This document shows, one piece after another, positions 1 through 6,900 of a stretch of DNA of 15,262 bases. Position 1 is the first letter of the stretch. The number at the start of each line of letters is the position of its first letter. The notes beneath the pieces were generated by a model. The model ran no database searches. It was not told the DNA's origin and was given only the letters and a program-made list of their open reading frames with translations. Made by a program: the position numbers and the translations under genes. Source of the DNA: Planctomycetota bacterium (lineage in GTDB: Bacteria > Planctomycetota > SZUA-567); contig JAISYD010000132.1 of assembly GCA_031270145.1 (NCBI GenBank), positions 1-15,262 on the forward strand. The letters run 5' to 3'.

Positions 1-407
1 TTGGTCTTGTTCTTGAAAACCTGCTGCAAGGCTTCTATATAGGCCGAATTTTTCGCCAGGTCGGCCATTTCCTTTTCAATCACCACGTTGTTCTCGTCGT
101 GTCGCTCCGGCCCCCATTCCCCGCCCTCGCGCTCGGAGGCTATGGGCAGATGATTGTGATGGAAGCGGACGCCGGCCGCGCCTTTCGGGGTGAACTCGTT
201 CCAGTGGCTGCGGTAGCGCTCGTCCAGGGCGTTTTGCATGATTTTATGAAACTTGGCTTCCGGCAGTACCTTCCGCTTGTAATAGGGCGTTTCGACATTG
301 GCGATGTTGTTCATGATGTTCAGGTGCCGCTGATGGGCGAAGCCCAAGGCCGCTTCCAGGACCGGCACGCTTTCGCGCTGAATCAGGCCTTCCACCCAGA
401 CCGCCAT
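1..407 (-). CDS. flgB: Flagellar basal-body rod protein FlgB (3' end off the left edge)
   Basis: FlgB forms the proximal rod of the flagellar basal body in the periplasm. The reading frame runs from ATG at 407 off the left edge and gives 135 residues; known FlgB proteins have about 130-140, so only a short C-terminal piece should be missing. Family signatures seen: an N-terminal helix, then HLNIMNNIANVETPYYKRK at about residues 28-46, matching the rod-protein consensus NNIANxxTPGY with Tyr in place of Gly, and near the C terminus HDENNVVIEKEMADLAKNS, the FlgB-type end motif. The start is supported by AAGGAGG at 414-420, seven to eight bases upstream, and by a sigma-54-type promoter just before it. 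flgC would be expected beyond the left edge. There is no signal peptide, as expected for a substrate of the flagellar export apparatus. Confidence 0.93.
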   Translation of the reverse strand, partial: MAVWVEGLIQRESVPVLEAALGFAHQRHLNIMNNIANVETPYYKRKVLPEAKFHKIMQNALDERYRSHWNEFTPKGAAGVRFHHNHLPIASEREGGEWGPERHDENNVVIEKEMADLAKNSAYIEALQQVFKNKT

Positions 408-413
408 ATCGTT

Positions 414-420
414 CCTCCTT
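414..420 (-). promoter_or_regulatory. Strong ribosome binding site of flgB
   Basis: AAGGAGG on the minus strand, a near-perfect anti-16S complement, spaced for the ATG at 407. It fixes the flgB start. Confidence 0.85.
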
Positions 421-438
421 TTGCCTCAATTCATGAAT

Positions 439-455
439 CGCAAATCCAATGCCAA
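439..455 (-). promoter_or_regulatory. Sigma-54 (RpoN) -24/-12 promoter for flgB
   Basis: On the minus strand the sequence reads TTGGCATTGGATTTGCG. It has GG and GC separated by exactly ten bases, in good agreement with the consensus TGGCAC-N5-TTGC. The -12 GC lies at 440-441, so transcription should start near 428, about 20 bases before the flgB ATG and just ahead of its strong ribosome binding site. RpoN control of rod and hook genes is common in flagellated bacteria, which fits the gene. Enhancer sites for an activator were not identified; the A+T-rich stretch at about 455-480 and 560-595 is where they might lie. Confidence 0.75.
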
Positions 456-517
456 TTTTTTTTAGCTGGCAATATTTCAAGACGAATAGGCATGATGTCG
501 GCAAAGTTGTAGAGGGG

Positions 518-538
518 CGATGCCTGTCCCGGGCATCG
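518..538. other. Small hairpin upstream of flgB
   Basis: CGATGCC and GGCATCG form a perfect 7-bp stem around a 7-base loop. It is followed on the plus strand only by a short TTT, so it is not a convincing terminator. It sits between the flgB promoter and a TATAAT box at 562-567. Confidence 0.35.
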
Positions 539-599
539 TTTCGGCTTCCCGGGCGCGGCGCTATAATTATTGAAACTTGATTATGAATAGCAGGTTGCG

Positions 600-707
600 A
601 TGATGTTGCTTTTTCCCAGCCGCCATTGGAGGCAGAGCGCGGGATTTGCCTCCCGGCCGCGTGGTTTTGCCCTGGCGCTCTGCGTGGTGCTTGGAATGGC
701 GGATTGA
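600..707 (+). CDS. Possible 35-residue small protein (uncertain)
   Basis: An ATG ATG start at 600 opens a 35-residue frame ending TGA at 705-707. The peptide is basic in its first half (SRHWRQ, SRPRG) and ends in a hydrophobic run (FALALCVVLG), so it might insert in or touch a membrane. In favour: a perfect TATAAT at 562-567 gives a plausible start of transcription about 25 bases upstream, and a strong hairpin follows at 721-755. Against: the -35 (TTTCGG) is poor, only a weak AGG lies where a ribosome binding site should be, and I recognise no family. It may be chance in a 390-base gap between flgB and dapL. Confidence 0.2.
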   Translation: MMLLFPSRHWRQSAGFASRPRGFALALCVVLGMAD

Positions 708-720
708 TTATTTGGGGCGC

Positions 721-755
721 CGCCGCCGCCGGCGGAAACCGCCGGCCGGGCGGCG
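721..755. other. Strong GC hairpin between flgB and dapL
   Basis: GCCGGCGG and CCGCCGGC form a perfect 8-bp stem closed by AAA; the outer GCCGCC/GGCGGC arms extend it by six pairs after a two-base bulge. It lies about 45-75 bases beyond the dapL stop and could end or protect the dapL transcript, but no T-run follows on either strand, so it is not a standard rho-independent terminator. Confidence 0.45.
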
Positions 756-797
756 CTTTCCGCCGGTCAGAGTTGAAGAGCGGGGGAGGCGCGAAGG

Positions 798-1979
798 TTA
801 TTTTCCCGCCAATTTCCGGATGCGCTCCAGCGCTTCCGCGATGACCGCGTCCGGATAGGTGAGGGAGATGCGGTAATAGCCGTCGCCCGGGACGCCGTAG
901 CCGCGTCCGGGGGTGACCACCACCCCGGCCTTTTCCAGGAGATCCTCGGCGAAGGCGGCGGATGATCCCCGGTATTTTTCCGGCGTCGGCGCCCAGACAT
1001 AGATGGTGGCCTTGGGGATTTCCACCGGCCAGCCGGCTTGCCCGAGCGTTTCCACCACCAGGTCGCGGCGGCGGCGGTAGACGGCGTTGATGGGCGGGGT
1101 CAGGGTCTCCAGGTTGTCAAGCGCCTTGGCGGCGGCGAACTGGATGGCCCGGAGCATGCCGTTGTCGACGTTGTCCTTGACCAGCCTCAGCGCCTTGATG
1201 GCGGCGGGGTTGCCGACCACGCAGCCCGCCCGCCAGCCGGTCATGCTGAAGCCTTTCGAGAGGGAGTAGAACTCCACCGCGGCGTCGGCGGCTCCGGGGA
1301 CTTCGAGGATGGAGGGCGATTTGTAGCCGTCATAGGTGTTTTCCGAATACGCCGAGTCGTGGCAGATTAGGATGTTGTGCCGGCGGCCGAATTCCACCGC
1401 CTGGCGGAAAAATTCGAGCGGCGCCGTGGCGGTGGTGGGATTGTTCGGGTAGTTGATCCAGAGCAGCTTGGCCTGTTGCGCCGTTTCGGGCGGTATTTCC
1501 CGGAAATCCAGGAGCCAGCCGTTGCTTTGGCGGAGCGGAACGTAATAGGTGTTGGCCGAGCAGAAGACATGGCCGATGTTGTAGGTGGGATAGCCGGGCT
1601 GAGGCGCGATCCCCAGGTCGCCCGGATTCAGCAATCCCAGGCAGAACTGCACGATGGCGTCCTTGGAGCCGGAGGTGACGGCGATCTGGCTGTCGTCCAG
1701 TTCGACCCCGTAGCGGCGGCGGTAAAATCCCTTAATCGAGGCCGGCAGATCCGCCACCGGGCAATCGCAGCCGTAGCGGTGGCGATCCGCGTCGTCCGGA
1801 TTGACGACCGAGCGGATCAACTCATCAATGATCGGCTGCGGGGTGGGTAGGTCGGGATCCCCGATGCCAAGGGAAATGATCTTAATCCCCTGGGCCTTTT
1901 TGGCGGCGATTTTGCGGCGCAGGTCGGCAAAAAGGTAGGGAGGGAGTTTTTCCAGGCGGTTGGCCGGCGGAAGTTCCAT
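798..1979 (-). CDS. dapL: LL-diaminopimelate aminotransferase-like PLP enzyme
   Basis: A fold-type I aminotransferase of 393 residues. The DapL family converts tetrahydrodipicolinate to LL-diaminopimelate using glutamate, a one-step route to lysine and peptidoglycan precursors, in the cytoplasm. Seen: N-terminal NRLEKLPPYLF and IISLGIGDPDLPTP (35-47), typical of DapL; PGYPTY (128-133); INYPNNPT (175-182) with the cofactor-contacting Asn; HDSAY with Asp208 and Tyr211; SLSKGFSMTGWR with Schiff-base Lys242; and Arg370 in the C-terminal substrate-binding strand. The phrase DNVDNGM (269-275) also resembles the DapL group. Unusual: where relatives have HQYPSYEGLP, this protein has HRYGCDCPVADLP at 67-79. 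The start is ATG with GGAG about eight bases upstream. It follows the terminator of the 2068-3159 gene by about 25 bases and has no evident promoter of its own. It could be another closely related aminotransferase. Confidence 0.82.
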   Translation of the reverse strand: MELPPANRLEKLPPYLFADLRRKIAAKKAQGIKIISLGIGDPDLPTPQPIIDELIRSVVNPDDADRHRYGCDCPVADLPASIKGFYRRRYGVELDDSQIAVTSGSKDAIVQFCLGLLNPGDLGIAPQPGYPTYNIGHVFCSANTYYVPLRQSNGWLLDFREIPPETAQQAKLLWINYPNNPTTATAPLEFFRQAVEFGRRHNILICHDSAYSENTYDGYKSPSILEVPGAADAAVEFYSLSKGFSMTGWRAGCVVGNPAAIKALRLVKDNVDNGMLRAIQFAAAKALDNLETLTPPINAVYRRRRDLVVETLGQAGWPVEIPKATIYVWAPTPEKYRGSSAAFAEDLLEKAGVVVTPGRGYGVPGDGYYRISLTYPDAVIAEALERIRKLAGK

Positions 1980-2002
1980 GGGCGCTCCATTCAGCGGGCT
2001 AA

Positions 2003-2040
2003 GACAAAAACCGGCCGCGAACAGGCACGCTCGCGGCCGG
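2003..2040 (-). terminator. Rho-independent terminator of the outer-membrane barrel gene
   Basis: CCGGCCGCGA (2011-2020) and TCGCGGCCGG (2031-2040) form a perfect 10-bp stem with a 10-base loop. On the minus strand the hairpin is followed at once by TTTTTGTCTT. It begins about 28 bases past the stop of the gene at 2068-3159 and ends about 25 bases before the dapL ATG. Confidence 0.88.
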
Positions 2041-2067
2041 AGGCGGTCATCAATCTTCCCGGCCGGC

Positions 2068-3159
2068 TCAAAAGCTTATCCCGTACGTGCCGGTTATCAC
2101 ATGGGAGCGGTATTTTTTGGCCAGGCGGCAATCATAGTCGACGCCTAGGATGAAGCGATCATTGATCTGCACCTTCAGGCCGGCCCCGGCCGAAGCGAGG
2201 TAGCGGCCGGCATTCCCGGCGGTGAAATCCTGGCCGCTCCAATATTCGTTCCTGATCCGTTGGGAGCCGATTTGCGGCGTGAAGGCGGCCCGGATCTCCG
2301 GAGTCCAGAGCGAGGGATTGCCGGCGTAATTCAGGAAGTCGGAGGAGAAGGTCTTGTTGATCGCGACGCCTAGCGGAATCTGCGCGAAATCGTGCGACGC
2401 CGCCTTGACGGCCTGGCCGCCGGCGCCGCCCTCGTTGTAAGAGCCGTTCCGCAAATGGCTGTAATCGAAGCCGATATGGGGGACGAGGCGGATTTCCTGG
2501 GCGATGGTCAGGACATAGCTGGCCTTTATGCCGCCGGAAAAGATGGAATCGCCGTAATTGCTTGAGATTGCCGCCGCGGCGCCGTTGTTGCCTCTTTCCG
2601 AGGTCCAGGAGAAGCCGGCATAGGCGTCGACAAAGAGGGAGCCGAAGCCGGCGCCGCCGTAAATGGCGGCGTGGAAGGCGTCGCCCTTGCTTCTTTGCGG
2701 GGCGTTGTCCTTGCCGTCCAATTTGCGCCGGTCGTAGCCGAGGGCCAGGCCGACGGCGGCGTATTCGCCGAACAGGCGGGAAATGCCGGTGGCGAAGCCG
2801 TCGCTCCTGAACTTGTAGCCGAAATCGGCGCTGTCGGCGTCCCTGCGGTCAAATTGCATAAAAGGGGTGTCCCACATCACCCAGTTGGAATTGGGGCCGC
2901 AAATGGAGGCGCCGCAAATCGGCGACGCCAGGCCGGTTTCGGAGCCGATGGCCGGGCTGGGGGCTTGGGCCTGGGAATGGGCGGTCTGGCTGTAATCGGC
3001 CACCGACGGCAGGGTGTCCTTGAATATCCGCTGCACCGAAATGGAAGCCAGGGACGCTGTCGGGGTCGGGGAAGTCGGGGTTCCGGCCAACGCCGGGAAC
3101 CAAGCCGCCAAAAACGCGATTGCGGCCGCCAGTACCGCTTTTTCACTCATGCGCGTCAT
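2068..3159 (-). CDS. Autotransporter-type outer-membrane beta-barrel protein with a minimal passenger
   Basis: A 363-residue exported protein. Residues 1-26 are a signal peptide: MTRMSEK, a hydrophobic core (AVLAAAIAFLAAWF) and PALAG. A linker rich in Pro, Ser, Thr and Ala runs to about 80, with two Cys (82, 87) that could form a disulfide. From about 90 to the end, alternating amphipathic beta strands rich in Gly and aromatics (FGYKFRSDGFATGISR, AAVGLALGYDRRK, LFVDAYAGFSW, ILGVDYDCRLAK) resemble the C-terminal translocator domain of autotransporters. The last residues, TGTYGISF, end in Phe, the usual BAM recognition end. The region before the barrel is far too short for a normal passenger, so it may act as a plain outer-membrane protein. 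I chose ATG 3159 over the upstream in-frame start at 3249 because the signal peptide begins there, GGGGGA precedes it, and 3249 lies inside the promoter. Ligand unknown. Confidence 0.8.
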   Translation of the reverse strand: MTRMSEKAVLAAAIAFLAAWFPALAGTPTSPTPTASLASISVQRIFKDTLPSVADYSQTAHSQAQAPSPAIGSETGLASPICGASICGPNSNWVMWDTPFMQFDRRDADSADFGYKFRSDGFATGISRLFGEYAAVGLALGYDRRKLDGKDNAPQRSKGDAFHAAIYGGAGFGSLFVDAYAGFSWTSERGNNGAAAAISSNYGDSIFSGGIKASYVLTIAQEIRLVPHIGFDYSHLRNGSYNEGGAGGQAVKAASHDFAQIPLGVAINKTFSSDFLNYAGNPSLWTPEIRAAFTPQIGSQRIRNEYWSGQDFTAGNAGRYLASAGAGLKVQINDRFILGVDYDCRLAKKYRSHVITGTYGISF

Positions 3160-3234
3160 AACATCCCCCAATGTCGCTTGTCCGCATAGCCAAAGGTGTT
3201 GGGTTCCGGCCGTTCCAAAATTCCGGCCTGAACC

Positions 3235-3263
3235 TTGCCAATGCGACAACTATATGCTAAAAT
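3235..3263 (+). promoter_or_regulatory. hslV promoter with extended -10
   Basis: TTGCCA (3235-3240), a 17-base spacer and TAAAAT (3258-3263), preceded by TGC, an extended -10 element. Transcription should start near 3270, about 55 bases before the hslV ATG. The -10 elements of this and the opposite promoter lie side by side, so the two polymerases would exclude each other. Confidence 0.7.
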
Positions 3264-3276
3264 GGCGCGTTGGCAA
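3249..3276 (-). promoter_or_regulatory. Promoter of the outer-membrane barrel gene
   Basis: On the minus strand TTGCCA (3276-3271) is followed after 16 bases by TATAGT (3254-3249), a good vegetative promoter. Transcription should start near 3242, about 80 bases before the ATG at 3159. It overlaps the oppositely directed hslV promoter. Confidence 0.65.
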
Positions 3277-3324
3277 GTTTTTTTTGCCTATTTTTCTTGT
3301 CGGACCGGGTGGGGAGGGAAACGC

Positions 3325-3873
3325 ATGGGATCGGACGGGGATCGTCGCATCCGCGGCACCACCATACTGGCGGTGCGCCGGGATGGCCAGGCGGCCATCG
3401 GCGGCGACGGGCAGGTGACGCTGGGCAACATGATGATCAAGGCCTCGGCCAGGAAAATCCGCTCCCTGGCGGACGGCAAGGTCAGGATCGGCTTCGCCGG
3501 CTCGGTCGCCGACGCCTTCGCCTTGTTGGATCGCTTTGAGAAGAAGCTGTCCGAGTACAACAACAATATCACCCGGGCCGCCATCGAGATGGCCAAGGAA
3601 TGGCGGACCGACCGGGTGCTGCGCCGCCTGGAAAGCAGCTTGATCGTGATTGACCGGGAGCGGATGCTCCTGCTGGGCGGCGGCGGCGACGTCATCGAGC
3701 CGGATGACGACGTTATGTCCATCGGTTCCGGCTCGGGCTACGCCCTGGCCGCCGCCCGGGCCCTTTTGCGCCACAGTCCCCTGCCGGCCGCGGAAATCGT
3801 CCGGGAGTCCCTGCGGATCGCCGGCGGCCTCTGCGTCTACACCAACGACGACGTGGTCGTGGAAACCGTCTGA
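3325..3873 (+). CDS. hslV: ATP-dependent protease subunit HslV (ClpQ)
   Basis: HslV is the N-terminal-threonine peptidase that forms a double hexamer and works with the HslU ATPase to degrade damaged or regulatory proteins in the cytoplasm. This 182-residue protein matches the family along its length: GTTILAVRRDGQAAIGGDGQVTLGN (11-35), KIRSLADGKVRIGFAGSVADAF, NITRAAIEMAKEWRTDRVLRRLE, IGSGSGYALAAARAL and ICVYTND-type end (GLCVYTNDDVVVET). The catalytic Thr would be Thr12, exposed after removal of an 11-residue propeptide (MGSDGDRRIRG); similar short leaders are known in other bacteria. The start is ATG with GGGAGG about eight bases upstream; the longer frame from 3235 would begin in the promoter. 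Unusually, hslU does not follow: the next gene is convergent, 37 bases away. Confidence 0.95.
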   Translation: MGSDGDRRIRGTTILAVRRDGQAAIGGDGQVTLGNMMIKASARKIRSLADGKVRIGFAGSVADAFALLDRFEKKLSEYNNNITRAAIEMAKEWRTDRVLRRLESSLIVIDRERMLLLGGGGDVIEPDDDVMSIGSGSGYALAAARALLRHSPLPAAEIVRESLRIAGGLCVYTNDDVVVETV

Positions 3874-3910
3874 GGCGGGGGTGGACGTATCCGCCGCAAG
3901 CCGGCCGGCC

Positions 3911-6900
3911 TCACGGCGCGTCGAGGAATCCCGTCACGTCGGCCAGGAAGAAGGAACTGCCGCCGTCCTCCCGCAGCCCGATCCAGGTTTGCGCCCTTGG
4001 GGTCAAAGGTATGCGCAGCTCCGCCGACTCGAACATGGCTTCCGGCTTCCCTCGGAGTTCCGGCGGCGTGGCCCGCACGGTGATCGGGAAGGGAAGCTGC
4101 TCCCGCATCCCGCCGCGCTTCATGTAGTAGGGGAACAGCCGTATCTCCCGGCGCGGCGATCTGGGCTGCCAGCGCAGCCGCAGCTGCAGGATGGCGAAGC
4201 CGGGATCGTCGGCCCGCGGCAGCCTCTCGATGTCCACGTCAAGCTCGGATTGCAGCCGGAAAGGCAGGTATAGCGTCATGTCGGCCGGCTGGGCGGCGTT
4301 GATCCGCATGTCCGCCTTGGCCAGCTTCCAGCCCGACTTGTCCGACCAGCCCGGGCCGGCGATTTCCGTCTGGCTGTTGGCGTCCGGGCCGACGGACAGC
4401 CTCAGCCGGACCGGCGCGAAGGTTGGCGACGCCGGCGGCAGGTTCAGGCGCGACTCCGGGGGAATCACGGTCCAGTTGTTTTCCATGCCGCCGTCGGACC
4501 GTCGGGCGGCATAGCTCAGGCGAAGGACGACCGGCGTCTGCGCCGCCAGGTGGTTGACCACCTCGATGGTTTGGTTTTGCCGCCGGGCGTCGGCGAAGAG
4601 CGGCGGTTCCGGAGCCACCCTGACGCTCATCCTGGTGAGGGCCAGGGAAGCGGAAAGGCCGGTGATGAAGGACGGCGTCCGCCAGACCGGGATCGAAGCC
4701 GGCAGCGGATCCCGGTTGCCGGCCCAGTCGATCCTGGTGAGGATCGGCCCCTCGGCTATCTCCGCCCTGGGAAGGCGGCGCTCCTCCCGGGCGTCGTGGT
4801 GCCAAATGGCTATCACCGCCTCGTCGGCGCCTGGCCGCCGGAAGACATGAGCCTCGAAAGGCGGCAGCAACCCGAGCTGCCCCAGGTATTCGGCTCCTTC
4901 CAGCAGCTCGGAGGCCACGCTGGCGGCGAGATAGGCGGGGCGGGCCATGGTTTCCAGGATATTGCCCCGCCAATCGCCTTGCCGGAGCAGTCCCCGCTCC
5001 GGATCGAAAAGCTCGCCCGGGAACACCAGATCCGGGGCAAGCGCCGCCGCCTGGATGGTGCGGACGAGGAATTGATCCAGTTGCGCCTTCTCCGACCCGG
5101 CGTTTGCTTCCCGCGGCCAGGCCGGCGGCGATTCCAGGGTCAGCCAGGAGCCAAGCCGCTTCTTCGCCCGCGCCTGGGCCTCGATGGCGTCGCCCGGCGG
5201 CTCCGGCGCCAGCCGGGACAGCCGGGCGGGCGGGTAAATGCGCCCCCGCTCGTTGAAATAGGGTTCGAACAGCCAGGGGAAAACCGGCGCCGCGTCCTCC
5301 CAGACCTCGCTATCGGCGTCGGGGAAAAACAGGTTGGCGGTTTCTACCTTGAACGGAAAGCCGTCCCCGCCGCTTCCCGCGCCGCCCGTCCCGGCCAGCC
5401 GGTTGACCGCTACCGGCAAGCCGGCGGCGAATTTGGCCAGGGCGGCGGCAAGCCGATCGCTCCCTTCCCCGGCCGGAACGCCGAAAAGGCTGGCGTCCGG
5501 GTCGTCGCCCCATTGCCAGGCGTCCACCAGGAGGCCGAAGTTGCGGCCCGCCCCGGCCAGCGCCTCGGCTAGTCGTTCGGGCGCCTCGGCCATGACGTCG
5601 GCGATGCCGGTTTGCCCGAACCGTCCGGCGGGCGGGCGGATGGTTCCGATCACCCCGATTCCGGCCGCCCGGAGGTTGCGGAGGGCTCCGGTCATGAGTT
5701 GGTAATAGGCTTCGTCGTCATCGCTTCCGGCATAGGAATCGCGCCAGGGCACGATCTTCGCCATCCGGGCGCCGGTCCCTCGCACCAGGCGGCGGAGAAA
5801 ATTGGCGTCGGCCAGGATTTCCCCGGGGATTGCCCCGATCCTGACGCCGAAGGCGGGCCGCCCCTGGCGGATGGCCAGGGGGTCGGTTGGCCGCTCGGGC
5901 CGCGGCAGGGCCACCGCCCGCAGATTGCCGCCCGCCGCCCGCCCCTCGGCGTCGTACAGGTTGATGTCAAGGTAATACACGCCGAAGCGGTCGCCTGGCA
6001 ACCCGATGTTTTCCGCCGCGCTCCCGGAGGCGTCGGCCTCGACGTCGCTTTTTTCCGCCGAGCCCAGCCGGATTGGTCGGTTGAGGACATCGGTCGCCGT
6101 CAGCCGGCGCGAATAGCGCTTGCCCCGGAAATAACCGGGATTGGCGGGATCCGGAATGTTGTCGAACAGGCCGGAGTAGCGCACCCGCACCAGGCGGGGA
6201 TCCGGTTTCCCGTCCGCCGCCGGGGCGGGTTCGGCGCTTATCCGGGGCCTGGGCCTGAAGGCTAGGTTGTCAAAGCGGATTTCGCCCAGGTAGGAACCGC
6301 CGATTTCCCGGGGATCGCGGCCAAGGATCAGGAAGAAGCGCGCGGCGTTGGCGCCGGGCGGCGGATCGCTCACCAGCATCCGCCGGGGCGAGACCGGCCA
6401 GTCGGTTTGGCCTGGGACGAAATCGGGGATTTCGTCGGAGCGGAGCTGGCGCGAACTGGTTGAATCTATTTTCAGCCATTCGACCCCGGCCTGGATGCGG
6501 GCGCCCTGGAGGCCGGAGTCGCGGGAAATGAGGGAGAATTCGTAGGACAGGTCCGGATCCACCGGCACCGGGACGCGCGTCCGCAGGCCGACCCGGCCGC
6601 CGTCAAAGCCGATCCTGAGGACATGGTTGGGGAGGTCGCGGTAGGCGCCGGGGATTTGCCCGCTGTCGTCCGGGACCACTTCCACGCCGGCCAGCAGGTG
6701 TTCGGAAAAGCCCACTGCCCGGATCGGCTCCCAGAAGTCGGGCCAGCCGGAGTTGTTCAGGGCGGCGGAAGACGGCAAAAAAGCGCCGCTGTCGGGATCC
6801 CGGCGATTCTCGAAATCATGCAGGTATTGGGAACGGGCCAAGCGGGCGCGCTCGCCGCTTGGGCCGGACGCGTCCGCCGGTTCCGCCGCCGGGACGGCGG

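Larger units (their letters stand above)
3235..3276. repeat. 11-bp inverted repeat framing the divergent promoters
   Basis: TTGCCAATGCG (3235-3245) is repeated in inverse as CGCGTTGGCAA (3266-3276), with ten of eleven positions matching and a 20-base A+T-rich centre. Each arm contributes the -35 box of one promoter. The arms are about 31 bases apart centre to centre, close to three helical turns, so the dyad may also be an operator for a dimeric or tetrameric regulator. The operator role is inference. Confidence 0.6.

Noticed and set aside
3160..3249. Thirty-residue upstream extension of the outer-membrane protein
   Set aside because: It would place the signal peptide inside the protein and begin in the promoter -10 region.
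3272..3288. GGCAA-(GTTTTTT)-TTGCC hairpin with T-rich flank in the hslV leader
   Set aside because: The stem is only five pairs and the T-run is in the loop; too weak to call a terminator or riboswitch.
4550..6265. Long plus-strand frames across the 1025-residue protein gene (340 and 217 codons)
   Set aside because: They are Pro/Arg/Gly-rich translations opposite a gene with signal peptide, operon position and domain-like sequence; no start signals or family motifs.
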